Notes: generated by a model from the sequence alone, not told the origin. DNA of 64,000 nucleotides from PALSA-350 sp963834445 (GCA_963834445.1 CAWIBU010000003.1:620001-684000); one strand, 5' to 3'; positions 33,670 to 42,886 are shown, counted from the first letter of the stretch. Program-made: numbers and translations.

Positions 33670-35322
33670 CTAGAAGCTGGCCAGATATTGATGAATAAAC
33701 TGCACTGAAATCGAGCCCTCACCGACGGCGGAGGCTACCCGCTTGACGGAACCATGGCGCACATCGCCGGCGACAAAAATGCCGGGCACACTGGTCTCGA
33801 GGAGATACGGGTCTCTAGGCTGGTTCCAACTCTTACTCATTTTGCCTTCCACCTTCAAATCTCCCCCAGAGAGCAGAAACCCGTTTGCGTCGCGCATGAC
33901 GGCGTCGGGAAGCCAGTCCGTATTGGGCGCCGCGCCGATAAATATGTACAGACCGCTGGCTGGTACAGTTTCTTCGCCATTTGGTCCGCATAAGCGCAGA
34001 CAGCTCAGCCGGTTGTCGCCCAGAGCTTCGACTACCTGGCAGCACGCTCTTACCTCTATATTCGATGTGGCTGCAATCTGATCGATTAAATATTTCGACA
34101 TGCTGTTTTTGAGGGATTCCGCCCTGACCAGCATGGTTACCTTTTTGGCGTACTTGGAGAAATACATAGCGGCCTGGCCGGCCGAGTTTGCGCCCCCGAC
34201 GATGTAGACATTTTCGTCGGCACAGGATTTGGCTTCGGTCATAGTGGCGCCGTAATAGACGCCAGCCCCGGTGAGGCGCTCGATCCCAGGGGTGGTCAGG
34301 TAACGGTAATAAACGCCGGTAGCGATCAGGCAAGCACGGCACGATATTTCACTGCCATCGGCCAACTGGATCATGTTGTAGTTGTTCTCGGTGCGGATTC
34401 CAATGGCTTTATGGGTCACGAGCTCGGCTCCGAGGCGGGTCGCCTGGATGAGGGCGCGCTCCGCCAGCAACTGCCCGCTGATGCCTTCGGGAAAGCCAAG
34501 GTAGTTCTCAATTCTGGAACTGGAGCCGGCCTGGCCGCCTGGGGTCCCGTTATCGATGACCAATGTGCGCAGCCCTTCCGACGCCCCGTAAACCGCTGCC
34601 GCCAGTCCTGCTGGCCCAGCCCCGATGATGACGAGGTCATAAAACTCTTTGGTGGCCTGGGTACGCAAACCGATTTTGTTGGCCAGTTCCATTTGGCCGG
34701 GCTGCACCAGATAGGAGCCATCCCCAAAAAGGACCACCGGCAACTTGTGGTCATCCAGCTTGAAACGGGTGAGCAGGTCCGCGCCTTCGGCGCTTTGTTC
34801 AGGGTCGAGCCAGACATAGGGCACGCGGTTACGGGAAAGAAAGTCGCGTACCTGGTGATCGCGCAGGGTGTAGCGCGGTCCCAGGACCCGCAAACCTTCG
34901 AAGGGAGGCTGGTAGCCCTCCTTCCAGGTCTCGAGCAGATCGTTCAGGACGGGGTAGAGGCGTTCCTCCGGGGGATCCCAGGGCTTGGTGAGGTAGTAGT
35001 TGATCTTGGCCGTGTTGATGGCCTGGATGGCGGCCTCGGTATCGGCGTAGGCGGTGAGGAGAGCACGCTTCGCGTCCGGATAGAATTGCATTGCCTTACC
35101 CAGAAACTCGACCCCCGACATGCCTGGCATGCGCTGGTCGGAGACAAACAGGGCGACGACGTCTCCCCGCTTTTTCAACTGGTCACAGGTATCGAGTGCG
35201 GCCTGGCCGGATGCCGCGCGCTGGATACGATAATTAGCGCCATATTGGCGGCGAAGATCCTGGACAACCATCTCCAGGACACTCACATCATCGTCTACCG
35301 CGAGAATGACTGGCTTTGCCAT
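33670..35322 (-). CDS. Response-regulator receiver fused to thioredoxin-reductase-like flavoprotein without CxxC
   Basis: A 550-residue protein. Residues 1-125 are a complete receiver: acidic cluster D10-D12, phosphoacceptor D62 in FVSDQRMPG, LLTAY, and Lys in LTKPW. A short linker with a Grx/Trx-like segment (VPYVWLDPEQ, KLPVVLFGDG) follows. From about residue 225 a TrxR-like flavoprotein is seen: FAD site IIGAGPAGLAAAVYG, NAD(P) site YIVGGANSAGQAAM and FAD site GIFVAGDVRHG. The redox CATC of thioredoxin reductase is replaced by GATM in GVYYGATMTE, so the protein cannot be a normal TrxR. It may act as a flavin-based redox output or sensor for the kinase next to it (inference). Confidence 0.9.
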   Translation of the reverse strand: MAKPVILAVDDDVSVLEMVVQDLRRQYGANYRIQRAASGQAALDTCDQLKKRGDVVALFVSDQRMPGMSGVEFLGKAMQFYPDAKRALLTAYADTEAAIQAINTAKINYYLTKPWDPPEERLYPVLNDLLETWKEGYQPPFEGLRVLGPRYTLRDHQVRDFLSRNRVPYVWLDPEQSAEGADLLTRFKLDDHKLPVVLFGDGSYLVQPGQMELANKIGLRTQATKEFYDLVIIGAGPAGLAAAVYGASEGLRTLVIDNGTPGGQAGSSSRIENYLGFPEGISGQLLAERALIQATRLGAELVTHKAIGIRTENNYNMIQLADGSEISCRACLIATGVYYRYLTTPGIERLTGAGVYYGATMTEAKSCADENVYIVGGANSAGQAAMYFSKYAKKVTMLVRAESLKNSMSKYLIDQIAATSNIEVRACCQVVEALGDNRLSCLRLCGPNGEETVPASGLYIFIGAAPNTDWLPDAVMRDANGFLLSGGDLKVEGKMSKSWNQPRDPYLLETSVPGIFVAGDVRHGSVKRVASAVGEGSISVQFIHQYLASF

Positions 35323-35691
35323 GCTTCTTTAGTGTATTGCCTGCGCGGGGATTGGTCTCGTTCGCACCACTGGTGCTACACCCAAATCCAGTAACCACAG
35401 CAACTTGAGGCCGGTCCCCTGCCACTTTCGTGGGGTTTCATTTCCTGCCTGAGACGCTAGGCTTGAAATCACCGGCAGCTCATGCTCTCCGCACCAGTCG
35501 CGGAGGAGGAACGTAACAAAGCCGCCGCAAAACAAGACAGTTTAGAACGACGGATGGCCGGTGGTCGATAGCGAGAGTATGCGCCCGGACAACCGGAGAG
35601 CCCTAAATCGTCGAAGAAGCATGCATCGCGCAAGTCGCGGGGCAGCAACCAAGAAGATTGCGATGAGAAATATGAGGCACAAGGCAGCACG
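35323..35691. other. Divergent intergenic region upstream of the receiver-TrxR-like and LuxR-type genes
   Basis: This 369 nt gap separates two regulator genes transcribed apart. I see no convincing -35/-10 pair and no repeat element. A very basic 38-residue frame from 35579 ends in TGA that overlaps the ATG at 35692, but no ribosome-binding site supports it. Confidence 0.4.
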
Positions 35692-36351
35692 ATGAATAAA
35701 ATTATTCTGGCTGACAACCAAGCAATCTTTCGCGCTGGCATCGCAAAAGTCCTGGCGAGCGAAGAGGACTTCCGCGTAGCCGCACAATGCGCGGATCTCG
35801 AACGTCTACTGCTGTCTGTGGATGCGTACCGGTCGTCTATTGTTCTCTTTGCTTCGGCGTTGCGGCCTGAATATCAGGATCTGATGTCACACGTAAAAGC
35901 CGCGGGCAGCCGCGCGGTGGTGATCGCAGAGAATGGAGAGCCGGCGCAGATATTTACGGCTCATGATATCCGTGGGGTGGTTTACCGCAACACGACCGGC
36001 CAGGCGCTGGTGGAATGCGTTCATCGGGTGATCAAGGGCTTCTCGTCGATTCAGCGACCGGCAGAGGCGATTGGGTCAGAGGAGGAAGATTCCGTCGGTG
36101 CGCGGGTCCGCGACCGGCTGACGCCAAAAGAGATGAAGATTGTGGCCCTGATTGTGCAGGGGTGCAAAAACAAAGAGATTGCCTTGCGTTTGGGGACGAC
36201 GGAACAGGTGATCAAGAATTATCTGCGTAGTGTGTATGACAAGACCGGTGTTTCCGATCGCCTGGAACTTGCGCTGTTTACCATCCACCATCGGATCCTG
36301 GCGGCAGCCGCAGCCGAGGCGGGTAATTCGGTCCAGATGCGCACGGCTTAA
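35692..36351 (+). CDS. LuxR/NarL-type regulator with degenerate receiver
   Basis: A 219-residue protein. The N-terminal part has the receiver fold (IILADNQAIFRAGIAKVLA), but the phosphoacceptor Asp is replaced by Ala (SIVLFASALRPE). The conserved Lys near strand 5 is Arg (GVVYRNTTG). So it is probably not switched by aspartyl phosphorylation. Residues 145-205 are a LuxR/GerE helix-turn-helix (LTPKEMKIVALIVQGCKNKE, IALRLGTTEQVIKNYLRSVY), complete. It is divergent from the receiver-TrxR-like gene by 369 nt. Its targets are unknown; proximity to the kinase pair makes a regulatory link plausible. Confidence 0.88.
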   Translation: MNKIILADNQAIFRAGIAKVLASEEDFRVAAQCADLERLLLSVDAYRSSIVLFASALRPEYQDLMSHVKAAGSRAVVIAENGEPAQIFTAHDIRGVVYRNTTGQALVECVHRVIKGFSSIQRPAEAIGSEEEDSVGARVRDRLTPKEMKIVALIVQGCKNKEIALRLGTTEQVIKNYLRSVYDKTGVSDRLELALFTIHHRILAAAAAEAGNSVQMRTA

Positions 36352-36372
36352 GGCAGAAATCGTGGGCCTTAG

Positions 36373-36440
36373 ACGGCTTTAGCCCTCAGCGGCTAAAGCC
36401 GTTCCTATTTCGCGGGTGACGTACGGCCTGAAGGCCGTAC
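36373..36440. terminator. Hairpin pair after the LuxR-type gene
   Basis: ACGGCTTTAGCC-ctcagc-GGCTAAAGCCGT (36373-36402) is a perfect 12 bp stem followed by TTCCTATTT, and GTACGGCCTGAAGGCCGTAC (36421-36440) is a palindrome. They lie 22 nt beyond the stop codon. The second also has the form of the REP-like sequences at 50875 and 51001. Confidence 0.6.
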
Positions 36441-36522
36441 CCTTCAAGACGGCAGCGGCCACCTCCCTTGCGGGCAAAGAGCTTACCGCTGCTGTGTTAC
36501 TGTTGCCATAGACCTAGGGAAA

Positions 36523-36861
36523 ATGCCGCAACAGTCGAACCTGTTTTCGTCCAGTCCTCCAAACGGTTCGACCGTGCAAATTCGGCAGCCCGCGCCTCCG
36601 CCTCCATCCCGGCTTCCGCTTTGGCTTCGGCGGGTGGAGCTCTATCTTTATGTCATCATCCGCATCTACATCGGCGTCATTGTGCTGGTGCTGCCTTGGT
36701 ACGCACCGTTGTGGGCGGACAATCAACTGCTCAATTACTTTCCGCGTGTGGGTACTTTCCTGATGTTTGGGGCGGTGCGTGGCATGATCTCGGGCCTCGG
36801 GTTGCTTAATCTGTGGATCGCGATCGCCGAGGCAGTCAATTTCCGCGGATCTACTTCCTGA
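36523..36861 (+). CDS. Small two-helix membrane protein
   Basis: A 112-residue protein. It has a Pro/Ser-rich cytoplasmic start (RQPAPPPPSRLPLWLRRVEL), then two or three hydrophobic segments (YLYVIIRIYIGVIVLVLPWY, VGTFLMFGAVRGMISGLGLL, LWIAIAEAV). AGGGAAA precedes the ATG closely. The gene ends 4 nt before the LOG-family gene start, so both are probably on one message. No family is recognised. The membrane nature and operon position are all that can be stated. Confidence 0.65.
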   Translation: MPQQSNLFSSSPPNGSTVQIRQPAPPPPSRLPLWLRRVELYLYVIIRIYIGVIVLVLPWYAPLWADNQLLNYFPRVGTFLMFGAVRGMISGLGLLNLWIAIAEAVNFRGSTS

Positions 36862-36865
36862 ATAC

Positions 36866-37825
36866 ATGAAGAAAACCGGCAAACCACCCCTCCTCGATCG
36901 CGCTCCCCTTTCGTACCAGAACCCTGCCTTCGTCAATAGCCCCGATGGCCGGTTGGTGCGCATTATCTCGGAGTACTCAGAGCCGCTGGCTCGTTTTCGC
37001 CGGGAGCGCATCCAGGACACGATCGTTTTTTTTGGGTCAGCACGTTTTCGTGAACTCGATGACGCGAGCCATGAACTCGAGGTACTGGACAAACCAGGAT
37101 CCGCTACCGCCGCGCCGAGTGACGAACAACCGGCCACGGAGGAGCAGATCGCGCAGGGAACGGCCTCGGAGCTTCGCCGCCGGCGCGCAGAAGCAGCGGT
37201 AGAGATGGCCCGCTATTACGAAGACGCCCGAACGCTGGCCTTTATGGTGTCGAAATGGACGCAGACGCTCAAAGGGCGGAGGCATCGATTTGTCGTGACC
37301 TCGGGTGGTGGCCCGGGAATTATGGAGGCCGCCAACCGTGGCGCGTACGAGGCGGGCGGCAAAACCATTGGGCTTAACATTCGTTTGCCTTTTGAACAGG
37401 CGCCAAACCCATATATCACGCCTTCATTAAATTTTGAATTTCACTACTTCTTCATGCGCAAGTACTGGTTTGCGTATCTGGCCAAGGCGCTGGTTGTTTT
37501 TCCGGGTGGTTTTGGCACGCTGGACGAGATGTTTGAACTACTTACGCTGATTCAAACGGAGAAGCTGGCCAAGAAGATCAGCATCGTGGTTTATGGCTCG
37601 GCTTACTGGAAGAGCATTCTTAATCTGGACGTGCTGGTGGAGAAGGGCGCGATTTCCGCTCAGGATCGCGAGCTTTTTCAAATGGCGGATACCCCGGAAG
37701 AGGCTTTTGCAATTCTGAAGAATGATCTGACCCGGTTTCATCTGGAACCAGAGGCTGGCCGCCAGGTGCAGCCAAATGTGGAAGAAGAACCCCTGCTGAA
37801 CCCCGACATTGCCGGCACGCGCTAG
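36866..37825 (+). CDS. LOG-family (lysine decarboxylase-like) nucleotide phosphoribohydrolase
   Basis: A 319-residue protein with the LOG motifs. IVFFGSARF opens the Rossmann fold, VTSGGGPGIMEAANRGA and PGGFGTLDEMFELLTLIQT are the substrate-site signatures (GGGxGxMEA and PGGxGTxxE), and the catalytic Arg and Glu lie in them. Bacterial LOG proteins release free base from nucleotide 5'-monophosphates, and some make cytokinins. A 50-residue Ala/Glu-rich insert (about residues 70-120) makes it longer than the compact type. It lies 4 nt after a membrane-protein gene. Specificity is not predicted. Confidence 0.88.
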   Translation: MKKTGKPPLLDRAPLSYQNPAFVNSPDGRLVRIISEYSEPLARFRRERIQDTIVFFGSARFRELDDASHELEVLDKPGSATAAPSDEQPATEEQIAQGTASELRRRRAEAAVEMARYYEDARTLAFMVSKWTQTLKGRRHRFVVTSGGGPGIMEAANRGAYEAGGKTIGLNIRLPFEQAPNPYITPSLNFEFHYFFMRKYWFAYLAKALVVFPGGFGTLDEMFELLTLIQTEKLAKKISIVVYGSAYWKSILNLDVLVEKGAISAQDRELFQMADTPEEAFAILKNDLTRFHLEPEAGRQVQPNVEEEPLLNPDIAGTR

Positions 37826-38083
37826 TTGAGTCCGTCCATCGAGCCGTTTATTTCGCCACGAATGCGGGTGCCCACAAGGGACGACTAAACCGGCAGCCAG
37901 CGCGCCCCTTGCCGGTGACCGTGTTGTCCAGGCTGATTCTTCCCAACTTTACCCGTCAATTCGTCTCCCAGTAACTCGCCATTCATCAGTTGCACTAGAT
38001 ACTGGGCACATGAGAGCGACCACACGGTCAATCGTGTGGCAGCAAGGGCCCAGGGTGCGGTTGCTCCAGCATTGGAGGAAGAG

Positions 38084-39250
38084 ATGGCAGATTCCCGTAT
38101 CTCGTATCTCTGGAACAACCCTAGCGCCGCCCAGGGCTTCACCTCGGGCGTGTCGCTGCACAGCCATACCAACCGCTCCAAGGAAACGCTGGACTTCATC
38201 GCCAAGCTGGCCAACGAGTATCCGTGTTTCCGGGGCATACTCGCGCGCGAAGAGAAGCGCTGCCGGCAAAACCATCGCCTGCAGGTGAACTACGCTGCCA
38301 GTTATTGGACGCCGCCCCTGACACCGCGCCTGGCTTTCGATTTGGAGAGTGGCCAGATCGCGGAGTCTCTGCAGTTGCAGCCGCTGGTTTCGATTACCGA
38401 CCATGACGATATTCAGGCGCCGATGTTGCTGCGCACAGTGGCCAGCGCGCGACATATCCCGGTCTCGGTTGAGTGGACGACGCCCTTCGGCAAGGATCAG
38501 GCGTTTCACCTTGGCATTCACAATCTGCCCAGCGCATCTGGCGCGGAGTGGATGCGCCAGTTTGCCGAGTTCACGGCCAGCCCCAGCGATGCGCGATTGA
38601 CCGAGATGCTCGCTGCGCTGCATGATCTGCCCAACGTGCTGATCGTTTTCAATCATCCGTTGTGGGATCTGTACAAGATCGGCGAGGATTTGCACCAGCA
38701 GCGGGTGGAGGAGTTTCTCACCCAGAATGGCCGCTGCCTGCACGCGTTGGAATTGAATGGCCTGCGCAACTGGGAAGAGAATCGGTTGGTGAAGCGGCTC
38801 GCGGCGCGCTGGAATAAGTTGTTGATCTCTGGCGGTGACCGGCACGGCCTGGAGCCCAACGCGAACGTCAACCTGACGCAAGCGGCTAGCTTCAACGAAT
38901 TTGTGGATGAAATTCGCCGCGAACAGCGCAGCCACGTGCTGTTTATGCCGCAATACGCGGAGCCCTGGAAGCACCGCATTATGCGATCTACGGTGGATGC
39001 GATTCGGGATTACCCTGATTTCCCCGAAGGATCGCGGCGCTGGGACGAACGGGTGTATCACCCGGACAAGAACGGCGTCGATCGCCCGATCAGCCAACTT
39101 TGGCCGGACGGTCAGGCGCCGGCATACATGCGCATGGTGATCCAGTTTGTCAGGATGCTGGGCAGCCATCCCGTCAGCCATGGCCTGCGGTTCGCGTGGA
39201 ACGAATCGCGTGAGTTGCGCTTCGCACTGGGCGAACGCGAAGCGTTCTAG
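38084..39250 (+). CDS. PHP-domain metal-dependent phosphoesterase-like protein
   Basis: A 388-residue protein. The ATG at 38084 (MADSRISYLWNNPSAAQGFT) follows GGAGGAAG and is preferred to an open ATG at 38036. PHP motifs are visible: SLHSHTNRSKETL (H-x-H), VSITDHDDIQ, VFNHPLWD and ISGGDRHGLEPN. Together they make the three-metal site of the PHP superfamily, with histidinol phosphatase and polymerase-associated relatives. The region between motifs 1 and 2 is longer than in small PHP enzymes. It is 32 nt before a GT4 glycosyltransferase gene, so a role in glycolipid or saccharide phosphate turnover is possible (inference). Confidence 0.85.
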   Translation: MADSRISYLWNNPSAAQGFTSGVSLHSHTNRSKETLDFIAKLANEYPCFRGILAREEKRCRQNHRLQVNYAASYWTPPLTPRLAFDLESGQIAESLQLQPLVSITDHDDIQAPMLLRTVASARHIPVSVEWTTPFGKDQAFHLGIHNLPSASGAEWMRQFAEFTASPSDARLTEMLAALHDLPNVLIVFNHPLWDLYKIGEDLHQQRVEEFLTQNGRCLHALELNGLRNWEENRLVKRLAARWNKLLISGGDRHGLEPNANVNLTQAASFNEFVDEIRREQRSHVLFMPQYAEPWKHRIMRSTVDAIRDYPDFPEGSRRWDERVYHPDKNGVDRPISQLWPDGQAPAYMRMVIQFVRMLGSHPVSHGLRFAWNESRELRFALGEREAF

Positions 39251-39282
39251 TTTCGCTTCGTCTGGCGCGGTACACTCTGCCT

Positions 39283-40470
39283 ATGCGCTCGGCGTTGCCC
39301 AGGGTGGCGTACTTCCCTGATACGTTTTACGAGATCAACGGGGTGGCCCACACCAGCCGGCACTTTGAAGCGTTTGCACAGCGCAGAGATTTGCCTTTTT
39401 TCTGCCTGCATCCGGGAAAGAAAGACAGCGTGCTGCGCGAGCGAGAGCAGGGCGCGCTGACTACACTCGATATTCCGCGGGGTAGTTTTCTCTCTTTTCG
39501 TCTGGAAAAAGATCTTACGTTTGATATCGCGTTCCTGCGCCACCGGGGTTTCCTGGAGGAGCGTTTGCGTGCCTTTCAGCCGGACATCATCCATGTGACC
39601 GGGCCGAGCGAGCCGGGGATTCTGGGCGCGTGGCTGGCGAAGAGTATGCGGATTCCACTGGTCGCGTCGTGGCATACCAATCTTCATGAGTACGCTGCGC
39701 AACGGTCTACGTGGCTGCTGCGAATGCTTCCGCAGAAGCGCGTACCGGCGGCGGAAAAGAAGATTGAAGAGGTGACGCTGCTGGCGTGCGCGCGCTTCTA
39801 CCGCATGGCAGAGGCGCTGTTCGCGCCGAATATCGACTTGTGCCAGTTGCTGGAGAAGGTCACGGGCCGGCAATGCGCATTGATGCCGCGTGGGGTCGAT
39901 ACGGTTGCGTTCTCTCCCGAATATCGCAGCGGAACAGGGGAAGAGTTCGTGCTTGGGTTTTGTGGCCGGCTCTCGATTGAGAAGAACGTATTTCTGCTGG
40001 CGCGCATCCGCACTGAGTTGCTGGCGAACGGGATTACGAACTTTCGTTTTCTCATTGTCGGGCATGGGAAGGAAGAAAGTTGGCTGCGAGAACATCTGCC
40101 CAATGCAGAGTTCACTGGTGTGCTGCGCGGCCAGGATCTCGCGCGTGCATACGCCAATATGGACCTGTTTGTGTTTCCCTCACACACGGATACGTTTGGC
40201 AATGTGGTGCTGGAGGCGTTGGCTTCTGGAGTGCCTGCGATCGTTACTCCGGATGGCGGCCCACGGTACATCGTGCAAGACGGCGTGACGGGTTGGACTG
40301 CTGCGGATGATGAGTTTGCGGCGGCGATTGCGAAGGTGATTGTTAAGCCGGAGTTGCATGCGCGGATGCGGCTGGCAGCGCGGGAGTATGCGCTGTCGGC
40401 GTCGTGGGATTCAGTGTTTGAGGGGGTTTACTGTATTTATGACGAGGTGCTTAGCAGGCACGGTGAGTAG
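39283..40470 (+). CDS. GT4 glycosyltransferase
   Basis: A 395-residue GT-B enzyme. The N-terminal acceptor domain has YFPDTFYEINGVAHTSRHF and ASWHTNLHEY. The C-terminal nucleotide-sugar domain has FVLGFCGRLSIEKN, LIVGHGKEES and FPSHTDTFGNVVLEALASGV, with the E-x7-E pattern of retaining family 4 enzymes. The arrangement is close to MgtA/PimB-like glycolipid mannosyl- or glucosyltransferases. It probably forms an operon with the PHP-domain gene. Sugar and acceptor cannot be told from sequence. After it lies a 730 nt gap full of repeats. Confidence 0.9.
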   Translation: MRSALPRVAYFPDTFYEINGVAHTSRHFEAFAQRRDLPFFCLHPGKKDSVLREREQGALTTLDIPRGSFLSFRLEKDLTFDIAFLRHRGFLEERLRAFQPDIIHVTGPSEPGILGAWLAKSMRIPLVASWHTNLHEYAAQRSTWLLRMLPQKRVPAAEKKIEEVTLLACARFYRMAEALFAPNIDLCQLLEKVTGRQCALMPRGVDTVAFSPEYRSGTGEEFVLGFCGRLSIEKNVFLLARIRTELLANGITNFRFLIVGHGKEESWLREHLPNAEFTGVLRGQDLARAYANMDLFVFPSHTDTFGNVVLEALASGVPAIVTPDGGPRYIVQDGVTGWTAADDEFAAAIAKVIVKPELHARMRLAAREYALSASWDSVFEGVYCIYDEVLSRHGE

Positions 40471-41200
40471 TCGAGTTGTGGCTGATTGGATGCGATTGCG
40501 GGTTTCGCCAGGCTGCAACGGTGTGTAGGATTTGCGCTCACGCGTAAGGCCTTTGTTTAGGGGAGGGGCGCACTGCAGATCCCTCCGCTGCGCCGCACTT
40601 CAGTCGGGATGACAAAGGGGAGGGTAACGTTCGCCCTCAAGAATTGCTAGTGGATGGGCGCAAAGCAGGTCCCTTCGCTGCGCTACGGTCGGGATGACAA
40701 ATTTGCTTGAGGGACGGGCTTTGAGAAGCAAACGCTCGCCTCTTTCATTCCATCCTTGACTTGCCGCCAGGCAAGTCGGCTGCTCCTAATGAACAAAATG
40801 GCTGGGGCTGGATTTGCGAGCTCACTCGTGGGGCCTTGGTTTGAGGGAAAGACGCACAGCAGATCCCTCCACTTCGCTCCCCCGAATTCCTGTCGAAGTT
40901 GATGGCGCTGGCGAACTTCATGCGGCTTTCCTTAATGAAAGCCGCACACGTGGATCTGTCTGACATGGCGAAACAGGAATTCGGGTACGCTACGGTCGGG
41001 ATGACAAATTTGTTTGGGGGACGGGCTTAAAGATTTGCTTGAGGGACGGCTTAAAAGCAAGCGCTCTCCGCGTTCATTCCTCCCTTAACTTGCCGACAGG
41101 CCAGTCAGCTCCTCGGGATGACAAGAAGGAGGGCAGCGGTTGCCCTCAGGAACTGATCATAGGGTGGACGGAAAGCAGATTCGTGTTCAGCCGATGTTGG
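40471..41200. other. Repeat-filled convergent gap
   Basis: There is no gene in 730 nt between convergent genes. It holds at least four copies of the CAG(A/G)TCCCTCC...GTCGGGATGACAAA repeat, near 40575, 40665, 40860 and 40990. A segment at 40786-40877 is near-identical to 12359-12450, and 40819-41040 duplicates 25043-25260. The MITE-like element at 40881 is nested in it. Confidence 0.65.
40881..40985 (-). repeat. MITE-like 105 bp element, copy 4
   Basis: Perfect 13 bp inverted ends, CCCGAATTCCTGT (40881-40893) and ACAGGAATTCGGG (40973-40985), and the hairpin GCGGCTTTC-cttaat-GAAAGCCGC. Length and sequence agree closely with the 25102 copy, and the flanking repeat also agrees, so the two loci share a larger duplicated block. 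Confidence 0.85.
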
Positions 41201-42853
41201 CTACTGCATCGGTCCCACGCCTATGCCTACGGGTAGTCCCTTCTTCGGCGCGCGGCGCCCCAGATCGAGACCGAAATGGGGGTCGGACTTTGTTCCGTCG
41301 ATTTTGAAGGGGACTTCTGTACCGGCGCCATTTTTTGCGAAGACTTTGTCGAAGGGCATCAGGAGCAAACCCTTCCAGCCACCAACCATTCTCGACACGG
41401 TGGCTTGCATATCGGCCGTGCCGGTGAAGTTGAACTTTGCCCCGTCCAGGGTGTAGATGCCGTCGAGCTTGATGTGCGCTCCGGGGATGTCGTAACGCAG
41501 GTTCGACAGGTTCAGGCCGGCATCTACAAGAGTGAAGTCGCCGCTCATCTGCGAACGCACGACGAGCGCCTTGGGGGCTCTTGCCTGTTCATTCGCCAGC
41601 TCCACTTCGCCCTGGCTGCGCAAGCTCAGCTGATCCACCTTGCTCTGGATTTTTTCGCTGCTGAAGCGAGCATTTACCAGGGCAAAGTTGCCTTGCAGCC
41701 GCAAGCGGTGGGCCACATCCTCTGAGCCCGGGGGCAAATCGACCTTGGTGTGCAGGACGACCTGCCCTTCCATCACCGGGGGATCGGTGCGCACCGCCAG
41801 GCGCAAAAGGTCTTCTATGCGCGCGTGTTCTGTCGTGACGTCGAGGTAGGTATGGTGTCCTGGTTCGCCTTGCGCGCGGACCACGTATCCTCGCGCGATC
41901 ACAGAGGAATGAAGAAAGTACGCCTTGACCGGCTCAAGATAAGTGTTGCCATCCGTGCCATCCACGATGGCGTGAAAATCAGTGTGCAACGCCATCTTGT
42001 GGCCGCTGACCTTCACTTGAAAGTCGGGGGTGTCGGTCTGGCCATCGACGACGATTTTGTCCAGCGTTCCCTGGTATTGCCCTACCGAGGAGAGGATGCC
42101 GCCAATCCCCTTGAAGACGCCCAGATCGGCATCGCGGAAGGAGTAGGCGCCGCCCAGTGCAGTCGCGCCCGGGTGTTCGTTGTTCCACGGGCCAAAGTGA
42201 CCCCGGCTCTCGATGTGGCCCTGGGGTTTGGGATTGGTTAGAACCGCGGTGAAATCCATTGGCTTGCCGGCGCCGATGGAGCGCAGGTTCAAACTCTGGA
42301 TAATGAATTTCGTTGGCAGCTTTCCTGGCTTATCCGTGCCCAGGGTCAGCACGGTGTCGGTGCAGTCCAACACGTCGACGACGATGCTCACCGGGTTGCC
42401 CCGACTGGGCGTGTGCCCGCGATTGTCATTTTGCCCAGGTTGCGGGTTGCGCTGGCTTTTGGGGGGAAGGTTGATGCGCAATCCCTCCACCTCCACGTGG
42501 CCGATGTGCATGGGCGAATGCACCAGGCTGGCATAGCCGGTACGGAAGGCGAAACGACGCACGGCAAACGTCGGGACGCTAGACGCAACGTTGTAGGGGT
42601 AGATGGCGAGGTCTTTGCCGGAGACTTCGAATCCCCGTAGGAGAGAAACCTCGAAGGCACCCATTTCTACCCTGCTGTGGAAACGCGCAGAGATGCCCTG
42701 GATCAATCGCGCTCGCAGAATTGGCTCCGCCCGGGAGAGAAGGATTTCAAAAGCGGCTACCAGTACAACGACGACGAACAGGGCGCTGATACCGACCCAA
42801 AACCATGGCCCGTGTTTACGCCGCCCCATGGGCGAAGATGGCGCTATTGTCAC
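41201..42853 (-). CDS. AsmA-like envelope protein
   Basis: A protein of about 550 residues. The GTG at 42853 is taken as start because AAAGG lies 7 nt upstream; an ATG at 42829 is the alternative. One N-terminal membrane helix (FWVGISALFVVVVLVAAFEI) anchors a long periplasmic beta-rich part. IQGISARFHSRVEMGAFEVS is the AsmA-type start, and repeated LxxxxxGxxxLxxGxxxF patterns, TVSRMVGGWKGLLLMPFDKV and PFKIDGTKSDPHFGLDLG near the end, follow the AsmA/YhdP pattern. Such proteins belong to the lipid-transport or envelope-integrity repeating-beta-groove group. The gene is divergent from trehalase, with a large palindrome between them. Confidence 0.78.
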   Translation of the reverse strand: MTIAPSSPMGRRKHGPWFWVGISALFVVVVLVAAFEILLSRAEPILRARLIQGISARFHSRVEMGAFEVSLLRGFEVSGKDLAIYPYNVASSVPTFAVRRFAFRTGYASLVHSPMHIGHVEVEGLRINLPPKSQRNPQPGQNDNRGHTPSRGNPVSIVVDVLDCTDTVLTLGTDKPGKLPTKFIIQSLNLRSIGAGKPMDFTAVLTNPKPQGHIESRGHFGPWNNEHPGATALGGAYSFRDADLGVFKGIGGILSSVGQYQGTLDKIVVDGQTDTPDFQVKVSGHKMALHTDFHAIVDGTDGNTYLEPVKAYFLHSSVIARGYVVRAQGEPGHHTYLDVTTEHARIEDLLRLAVRTDPPVMEGQVVLHTKVDLPPGSEDVAHRLRLQGNFALVNARFSSEKIQSKVDQLSLRSQGEVELANEQARAPKALVVRSQMSGDFTLVDAGLNLSNLRYDIPGAHIKLDGIYTLDGAKFNFTGTADMQATVSRMVGGWKGLLLMPFDKVFAKNGAGTEVPFKIDGTKSDPHFGLDLGRRAPKKGLPVGIGVGPMQ

Positions 42854-42886
42854 GACCCAACCTTTCTGTCTGCCTAGCCCGATGCC

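Noticed and set aside
35579..35695. A 38-residue very basic frame whose TGA overlaps the ATG of the LuxR-type gene
   Set aside because: The overlap resembles a leader peptide, but there is no ribosome-binding site and the composition is almost only Arg/Ala/Lys/Met.
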